Shown: in pieces, positions 33,168-37,500 of the stretch
Numbering within the stretch: position 1 is the first letter of the stretch
Layout: every line of letters starts with the position of its first letter
Assembly (NCBI RefSeq): GCF_002865605.1
Contig: NZ_CP025583.1
Span: 1-37,500 of the forward strand
Direction of reading: 5' to 3'
Source of the DNA: Paracoccus jeotgali
GTDB taxonomy: Bacteria; Pseudomonadota; Alphaproteobacteria; Rhodobacterales; Rhodobacteraceae
Length of the DNA: 37,500 nucleotides
Made by a program: the position numbers and the translations under genes
Notes under the pieces: generated by a model
The model's input: only the letters and a program-made list of their open reading frames with translations
The model's database searches: none
What the model was told of the DNA's origin: nothing

Positions 33168-33183
33168 CATTTGTTGCAGCCTG

Positions 33184-34203
33184 TCAGCGCGACAGGATCA
33201 TGCCCATGATCTCACGCGTGCGCGCGGTGATGGGGGACGAGATCCCCTCGGCCTTTTCCGCGCCCTGACCCAGAATGCGGTCGATCTCGGCCGGGTCGGC
33301 CAGAAACTCGGCCATCCGGCCCGAAATGGGCCCCAGAACCGAGACCGCGACATCGGCCAGCGCGGGCTTGAAGCTGCCGAAGCCTTGGCCTTCGAACCGG
33401 GCCAGCACGTCGGCGGGCGCCTCATTGGCGAGGGCCGCGTAGATATTGACCAGGTTGCGCGCCTCGGGCCGGTCCTTCAGCGCGTCCATATCGCCGGGCA
33501 GGGGCTCGGCATCGGTGCGGGCCTTCCGGAATTTCTGGGCGATGGTGTCGGCGTCGTCGGTCAGGTTGATGCGGCTGGCATCGGAAGGGTCGGATTTCGA
33601 CATCTTCTTGCTGCCGTCGCGCAGCGACATGACCCGCGTCGCCGGGCCTTCGATCACCGGCTCGGGCAGGGGGAAGAAGTCGACGCCGTAATCATGGTTG
33701 AACTTGGCGGCGATGTCGCGGGTCAGCTCGACATGCTGCTTCTGATCCTCGCCCACCGGGACATGGGTCGCGTGATAGGCAAGGATGTCGGCGGCCATGA
33801 GCGCGGGATAGGCGTAAAGCCCAAGGCTGACCGCCTCGGAGTTCTTGCCGGCCTTGTCCTTGAACTGCGTCATGCGGTTCATCCAGCCCAACCGCGCCAC
33901 GCAGTTCAGCAGCCATGCCAGTTCGGCATGGGCCGGCACCTGGCTCTGGTTGAACAGGATCGAGCGCTGCGGGTCGATGCCGGCGGCCATGAAGGCGGCG
34001 GCGGCCTCTCGGGTCTGCTGGCGCAGGGCGTCGGGGTCCTGCCAGACGGTGATGGCGTGCAGATCGACGAGGCAATAGACCGTCTCGACCCCCTGATCCT
34101 GCCGTTCGGCAAAGCGCTTGAGCGCGCCCAGATAGTTGCCAAGCGTCAGATGCCCCGAGGGCTGGATGCCGGAAAAAACGCGGGGGGTCGGGGCTTGGGT
34201 CAT
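33184..34203 (-). CDS. trpS: Tryptophanyl-tRNA synthetase
   Basis: A 339-residue class I aminoacyl-tRNA synthetase that charges tRNA-Trp in the cytoplasm. The HIGH-type motif is in [12 protein letters not shown] and the KMSKS motif in [12 protein letters not shown]. Tryptophan-pocket blocks [11 protein letters not shown] and [21 protein letters not shown] are present, and the length is normal for the bacterial enzyme. Start [17 protein letters not shown]. It faces ggt tail to tail and is divergent from the rhomboid-like gene. Confidence 0.97.
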   Translation of the reverse strand: MTQAPTPRVFSGIQPSGHLTLGNYLGALKRFAERQDQGVETVYCLVDLHAITVWQDPDALRQQTREAAAAFMAAGIDPQRSILFNQSQVPAHAELAWLLNCVARLGWMNRMTQFKDKAGKNSEAVSLGLYAYPALMAADILAYHATHVPVGEDQKQHVELTRDIAAKFNHDYGVDFFPLPEPVIEGPATRVMSLRDGSKKMSKSDPSDASRINLTDDADTIAQKFRKARTDAEPLPGDMDALKDRPEARNLVNIYAALANEAPADVLARFEGQGFGSFKPALADVAVSVLGPISGRMAEFLADPAEIDRILGQGAEKAEGISSPITARTREIMGMILSR

Positions 34204-34301
34204 GGCGGGCCTGCTTGGAAAATCCTCGCGGTTGGCTTAACGCTGCGGGCAGGCGGGCGCAACAGCCCTGCGACTGCGTGCCCGAACGGGAAGGAACCGA
34301 C

Positions 34302-35003
34302 ATGCGCCCCGGATATGACGAATCGCCGATCAACGCCATTTCGCCGGTGGTCTGGCTGCTGGTCCTGCCCATGATCGCCACCGAGGCCGTGTTCGGTCTG
34401 GGCGCCATCGGCTTCATCGGCGGCGCGCAAGGGATCGGGCTGCGCCTGAACGGGCTGGAGCTTGCGGCCTATATCCCGCAACTGCCGGTGCGGATGTGGG
34501 AGCTGGGCGTCTTCAACCTGCGCCACGCCGCGCGGGTGCTGACCTATCCCTTTGTCCATGGCAGCCTGACGCACGCGCTGTTCGTCATCGTCTTTACGCT
34601 CGCGTTGGGCAAGATGGTGGCCGAGCAGTTCCGGCCTTGGGCGCTGCTGGCGCTGTTCTTCGGCTGCGCCATCGGCGGGGCGGCGGTCTATACCATCTTT
34701 GGCCAGATCGCAGGGATCGAGCTGGCCCCGCTGATCGGCGGCTATCCGGCGGTCTATGGGCTGGTCGGCGCGTTCACCTTTCTGCTGTGGGTCCGGCTGG
34801 GGATCGAGAACGTCAACCGGCTGCGCGCCTTCACCCTGATCGGGATGCTGCTGCTGTTCCAGCTGGTCTTCGGGCTGCTGTTCGGCAATGCTGGCTTTGG
34901 CTGGATCGCCGAGATCTCGGGCTTTTTCATCGGCTTTCTGCTCAGCTTCGTGCTGGTGCCGGGCGGGTGGGGCAGGGCGATGGTCGCCCTGCGCCGCCGT
35001 TAG
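34302..35003 (+). CDS. Rhomboid-fold membrane protein, probably an inactive pseudoprotease
   Basis: A 233-residue protein with six predicted helices and the rhomboid layout. TM2 keeps VHGSLTHALF, resembling the family's HxxxxH, but the Asn used for the oxyanion hole is Val. The catalytic GxSG position reads GGYPAVYG, so the Ser is Tyr148 and its neighbour Gly is Pro; the catalytic His of the last core helix is Glu204 (IAEISGFFIGF). All catalytic residues are therefore lost. Such rhomboid-like proteins bind membrane clients without cutting them. Start at ATG 34302 with AAGGA upstream. Its stop overlaps the convergent crotonase-family gene stop by three bases. Confidence 0.8.
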   Translation: MRPGYDESPINAISPVVWLLVLPMIATEAVFGLGAIGFIGGAQGIGLRLNGLELAAYIPQLPVRMWELGVFNLRHAARVLTYPFVHGSLTHALFVIVFTLALGKMVAEQFRPWALLALFFGCAIGGAAVYTIFGQIAGIELAPLIGGYPAVYGLVGAFTFLLWVRLGIENVNRLRAFTLIGMLLLFQLVFGLLFGNAGFGWIAEISGFFIGFLLSFVLVPGGWGRAMVALRRR

Positions 35004-35833
35004 GCCCGAACCGGATCGCTGCCGGGTGCCGCTTCTTCCTCGGCCGTGTCATCCCAGTCCGGCCGCCGCTTTTCCAGAAAGGCGTTGATGCCTTCATCGG
35101 TGTCGCGCAGCATCATGTTGGCGACCATGGTATCGCAGGCGGCCTCGTAAGCGGACGGGGTGTCGTGGCCGAGCTGTTCATAGAACCCGCGCTTGCCCAT
35201 GCCCATGGCCGAGGGCAGCTTGGCCGCGATCTTCTCGGCCAGCGCCATGGTTTCGTCTGCCAGCTTCTCCGCCGGGACGGTGCGGTTGACGAGGCCCAGC
35301 CGCGCGGCCTCCTCGGCCGACAGGAACTCGCCCGTGGCGAGCATGTGGAAGGCTGCCTTGCGCGGAATGACCCGCGACAGCGCCACGGCGGGGGTCGAGC
35401 AGAACAGACCGATATCGATGCCGTTCACCCCGAAGCGCGCCTTTTCCGAAGCAATCGCCAGATCGCACGAGGCGACAAGCTGGCAGCCGGCGGCGGTGGC
35501 CACGCCCTGCACCTCGGCGATGACCGGCTGGGGCAGGGTCGAGATCAGCTGCATCAGCTGGCTGCACCCGTCGAACAGCGCCACATAGCCGGCCCGTCCG
35601 CCATCGCGGTTGGCGCGCGCCGCCTGCATCTGGCGCAGATCGTGCCCGGCGCAAAAGGCTTTCCCCTCGGCCGCCAGGATCACCACCCCGATCTCGTCAT
35701 CATTGGCGATGGTCGCGAGCGTCGTGTACAGCCCCGCGATCATCTCGGCCGACAGCGCGTTGAAATTCGTCGGGCTGTTCATCACCAGCCGCGCAATCGG
35801 CCCGGTGTCGTTGCGTAAGATCAGTTCGGACAT
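35000..35833 (-). CDS. Enoyl-CoA hydratase/isomerase (crotonase) family protein
   Basis: A 277-residue crotonase-fold protein. The oxyanion-hole loops are present: FCAGHDLRQM and GVATAAGCQLVASCDLAIASE. The two glutamates that hydrate enoyl-CoA in classic ECH are missing: Gln occupies the first (GCQL) and Gly the second (FGVNGIDIG), as in the ECHDC3 subgroup, so hydratase activity is doubtful. The end carries the usual EGINAFLEKRRPDW. Substrate unknown; another acyl-CoA reaction is possible. Start MSELILRND. It is divergent from the thioesterase gene, whose products may act on related acyl-CoAs. Confidence 0.85.
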   Translation of the reverse strand: MSELILRNDTGPIARLVMNSPTNFNALSAEMIAGLYTTLATIANDDEIGVVILAAEGKAFCAGHDLRQMQAARANRDGGRAGYVALFDGCSQLMQLISTLPQPVIAEVQGVATAAGCQLVASCDLAIASEKARFGVNGIDIGLFCSTPAVALSRVIPRKAAFHMLATGEFLSAEEAARLGLVNRTVPAEKLADETMALAEKIAAKLPSAMGMGKRGFYEQLGHDTPSAYEAACDTMVANMMLRDTDEGINAFLEKRRPDWDDTAEEEAAPGSDPVRA

Positions 35834-35894
35834 GGTTGATTTCCTTCTCGCCTCATCGGCAGCATAGGGCCAAAGCGGCGACGGAGGAAAGCGC

Positions 35895-36314
35895 GTGGAC
35901 GTAAAGATGGATGCAAAGGCGCTGAATGCCTTTCTGGCCGAGGATTTTTCGCAGGTGGCGCCAGAGTTCAGCGTGACGCGGATCACTGATCACGGGCTGG
36001 TGGTGCGGCTGGCGGTGGGCGACCGGCATCTGCGGCCCGGCGGCACGGTGTCGGGGCCGACGATGTTCGCGCTGGCCGATCTGGCGATCTATTGCGCGAT
36101 CCTGTCGCGGATCGGCAAGGTCGCCTTGGCAGTAACGACAAATGCCAGCATGGATTTCATGCGCAAGCCCGAGGCCGGGCGCGATCTGCGGGCCGAATGC
36201 CGCCTGCTGAAGCTGGGCCGCAACCTCGCCGTGGCCGATGCGCTGATCTTTTCCGAAGGCGCCGAGCCCCCCGTCGCCCGCGCCGCCATGACCTATGCGA
36301 TTCCGCCGCGGTAA
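35895..36314 (+). CDS. PaaI-type hotdog-fold thioesterase
   Basis: A 139-residue hotdog protein. LRPGGTVSGPTMFALADLAIYCAIL carries the family's HGG-to-PGG-like turn and the helix with the catalytic acidic residue; ALAVTTNASMDFMRKPEAGRDLRAECRLLKLGR is the usual strand pair. Enzymes of this family hydrolyse acyl-CoA thioesters. The start codon is GTG 35895, favoured by GAGGAAA six bases upstream; ATG 35907 is possible. The gene is divergent from the crotonase-family gene, 61 bases apart, and precedes the rplM promoter region. Confidence 0.85.
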   Translation: MDVKMDAKALNAFLAEDFSQVAPEFSVTRITDHGLVVRLAVGDRHLRPGGTVSGPTMFALADLAIYCAILSRIGKVALAVTTNASMDFMRKPEAGRDLRAECRLLKLGRNLAVADALIFSEGAEPPVARAAMTYAIPPR

Positions 36315-36359
36315 GGGTCTGGCGCGTAAAGCGCGCCGTCTTACAGCAGCGAAAGCTGT

Positions 36360-36450
36360 GGTAAATAATTACCTATCTGCCAAGCCCTTGGTTTCGCAGG
36401 CTTAATCCGCGTCGGTTTGTCTTGACCTGACCGGCGCGATCGCCGATACA
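36360..36450 (+). promoter_or_regulatory. Promoter and leader region of rplM-rpsI
   Basis: TTGACC (36422-36427), a 17-base spacer and GATACA (36445-36450) form a good vegetative promoter 40 bases before rplM. Before it lie an imperfect stem GGCGCG/CGCGCC (36321-36337) that may end the upstream thioesterase transcript and a small dyad GGTAA-ATAA-TTACC (36360-36373). Confidence 0.6.
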
Positions 36451-36490
36451 CCCCCATCTCGAACATGAATTCCCCCAAAAGGGCACCGAA

Positions 36491-36955
36491 ATGAAAACCT
36501 ACACCGCAAAACCGGCGGATATCGAGAAGAAGTGGATCCTGATCGACGCCGAGGGCGTCGTGCTGGGTCGTCTCGCCTCGATCGTCGCCACGCGCCTGCG
36601 TGGCAAGCACAAGCCGACCTTCACGCCGCACATGGATATGGGCGACAACGTCATCATCATCAACGCCGACAAGGTGCAGATGACCGGCGACAAGCGTGAC
36701 GAGAAGAAATACTACTGGCACACCGGCCATCCCGGCGGCATCAAGCACCGCACGGCCCGCCAGATCCTTGAAGGCGCCCACCCCGAGCGGGTCGTCACCA
36801 AGGCGGTCGAGCGTATGATCTCGCGCAACAAGCTGGGCAAGCAGCAGATGTCCAATCTGCGCGTCTATGCCGGGACCGAGCATCCGCACGAAGCCCAGCA
36901 GCCCGAAGTCCTCGACGTCAAGTCGATGAACAAGAAGAACACCCGGAGCGCGTAA
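36491..36955 (+). CDS. rplM: Ribosomal protein L13
   Basis: A 154-residue 50S protein, normal length for alphaproteobacteria. Family blocks: [62 protein letters not shown] and [20 protein letters not shown]. It is an early-assembly protein of the large subunit. rpsI follows two bases after the stop, the conserved rplM-rpsI pair, both from the promoter just upstream. Confidence 0.98.
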   Translation: MKTYTAKPADIEKKWILIDAEGVVLGRLASIVATRLRGKHKPTFTPHMDMGDNVIIINADKVQMTGDKRDEKKYYWHTGHPGGIKHRTARQILEGAHPERVVTKAVERMISRNKLGKQQMSNLRVYAGTEHPHEAQQPEVLDVKSMNKKNTRSA

Positions 36956-36957
36956 TC

Positions 36958-37455
36958 ATGGCCGAAGACATCAAATCCCTCGACCAGCTGAAAGAAGCGG
37001 TCACGGACAGCGCGGCCCCGGTCGCGACCGAAACCGCCGCCGCCCCGCGCGAGCCGGTGCGTGACCAGTTCGGCCGCGCCTATGCCACGGGCAAGCGCAA
37101 GGACGCCGTCGCCCGCGTCTGGGTCAAGCCGGGCAACGGCAATATCATCGTGAACGACAAGCCCGCCAGCGAGTACTTCGCCCGGCCGGTGCTGCAGATG
37201 ATCCTGCGTCAGCCCTTCGACGTCGCCGGCGTGGGCGGGCAGTATGACGTCGTCGCCACCGTCAAGGGCGGCGGGCTGTCGGGCCAGGCCGGTGCGGTCA
37301 AGCATGGCATTTCGAAGGCGCTGCAACTGCACGAGCCGGGCCTGCGCGCCGCGCTGAAGGCAGCCGGCTTCCTGACTCGCGATGCGCGTGTCGTGGAACG
37401 CAAGAAGTACGGCAAGGCCAAGGCCCGCCGCAGCTTCCAGTTCAGCAAGCGCTGA
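36958..37455 (+). CDS. rpsI: Ribosomal protein S9
   Basis: A 165-residue 30S protein, with the alphaproteobacterial N-terminal extension of about 40 residues rich in Ala and acidic residues, then the S9 core [20 protein letters not shown], and the C-terminal RRSFQFSKR whose final basic tail reaches into the tRNA-binding P site. Complete at both ends. Cotranscribed with rplM. Confidence 0.98.
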   Translation: MAEDIKSLDQLKEAVTDSAAPVATETAAAPREPVRDQFGRAYATGKRKDAVARVWVKPGNGNIIVNDKPASEYFARPVLQMILRQPFDVAGVGGQYDVVATVKGGGLSGQAGAVKHGISKALQLHEPGLRAALKAAGFLTRDARVVERKKYGKAKARRSFQFSKR

Positions 37456-37500
37456 TCGTCAGGCCGCCACGGCTTCGACAGGATATTGGGCGCGACCTTC

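Noticed and set aside
31275..33170. A 631-codon minus-strand frame opposite ggt
   Set aside because: Antisense shadow; it also reads through the ggt terminator.
1..37500. CRISPR array, insertion sequences
   Set aside because: No regularly spaced direct repeats and no transposase gene were seen.

Overview
The window is high-GC chromosomal DNA from an alphaproteobacterium, most likely Rhodobacteraceae and close to Paracoccus. This is judged from protein character, the choX-choW-choV/betI cluster, the rpmH-rnpA-yidD...yidC-MOSC-engB block and codon use; no database was searched. Most of it is ordinary core genome carrying one inserted mobile element of about 12 kb.

Left chromosomal arm (1-17448). 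It starts with the 3' end of an SLC13-type permease, a small lipoprotein, a YebC-family protein and a LysE/ArgO exporter. A leftward choline ABC importer operon (choX-choW-choV) follows, divergent from the TetR-type regulator betI, with a perfect 20-bp dyad between them as probable operator. Next are dnaE and a long leftward block: rpmH, rnpA, yidD, ttcA, a degenerate EAL-domain protein, yidC, a MOSC protein and engB, several joined by 4-base start/stop overlaps. An orphan sensor histidine kinase and tRNA-Arg(ACG) close this arm.

Inserted element (17434-29625). A 17-bp copy of the tRNA 3' end recurs at 29609-29625, so the ends of the element are defined exactly. It encodes a tyrosine integrase, an AlpA/excisionase-like protein, a primase-helicase, both terminase subunits, a portal, a prohead protease/major capsid fusion, a gpW-like connector, a DUF2190-like decoration protein and a MerR-like putative regulator. 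I find no tail, baseplate, lysis or CI-type repressor gene. DNA replication, packaging and capsid genes without tails is the layout of capsid-forming phage-inducible chromosomal islands (cf-PICI), satellites that make their own heads and take tails from a helper phage. Three rightward genes of unknown function (23533-24682), visibly richer in A/T than their surroundings, sit in the middle like cargo, preceded by three consecutive stem-loops. The 3' end of the primase-helicase gene holds a cluster of GTCCG repeats and a palindrome that could be a replication origin.

Right chromosomal arm (29626-37500). This holds mgtE, gamma-glutamyltranspeptidase with a clear terminator, trpS, a rhomboid-fold protein that has lost its catalytic residues, a crotonase-family protein, a hotdog thioesterase, and the rplM-rpsI ribosomal operon with a recognisable promoter.

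The main discovery candidate is the satellite-like element with its cargo, structured control region and possible origin. Smaller points of interest are the two apparently inactive enzyme-fold proteins (EAL and rhomboid).
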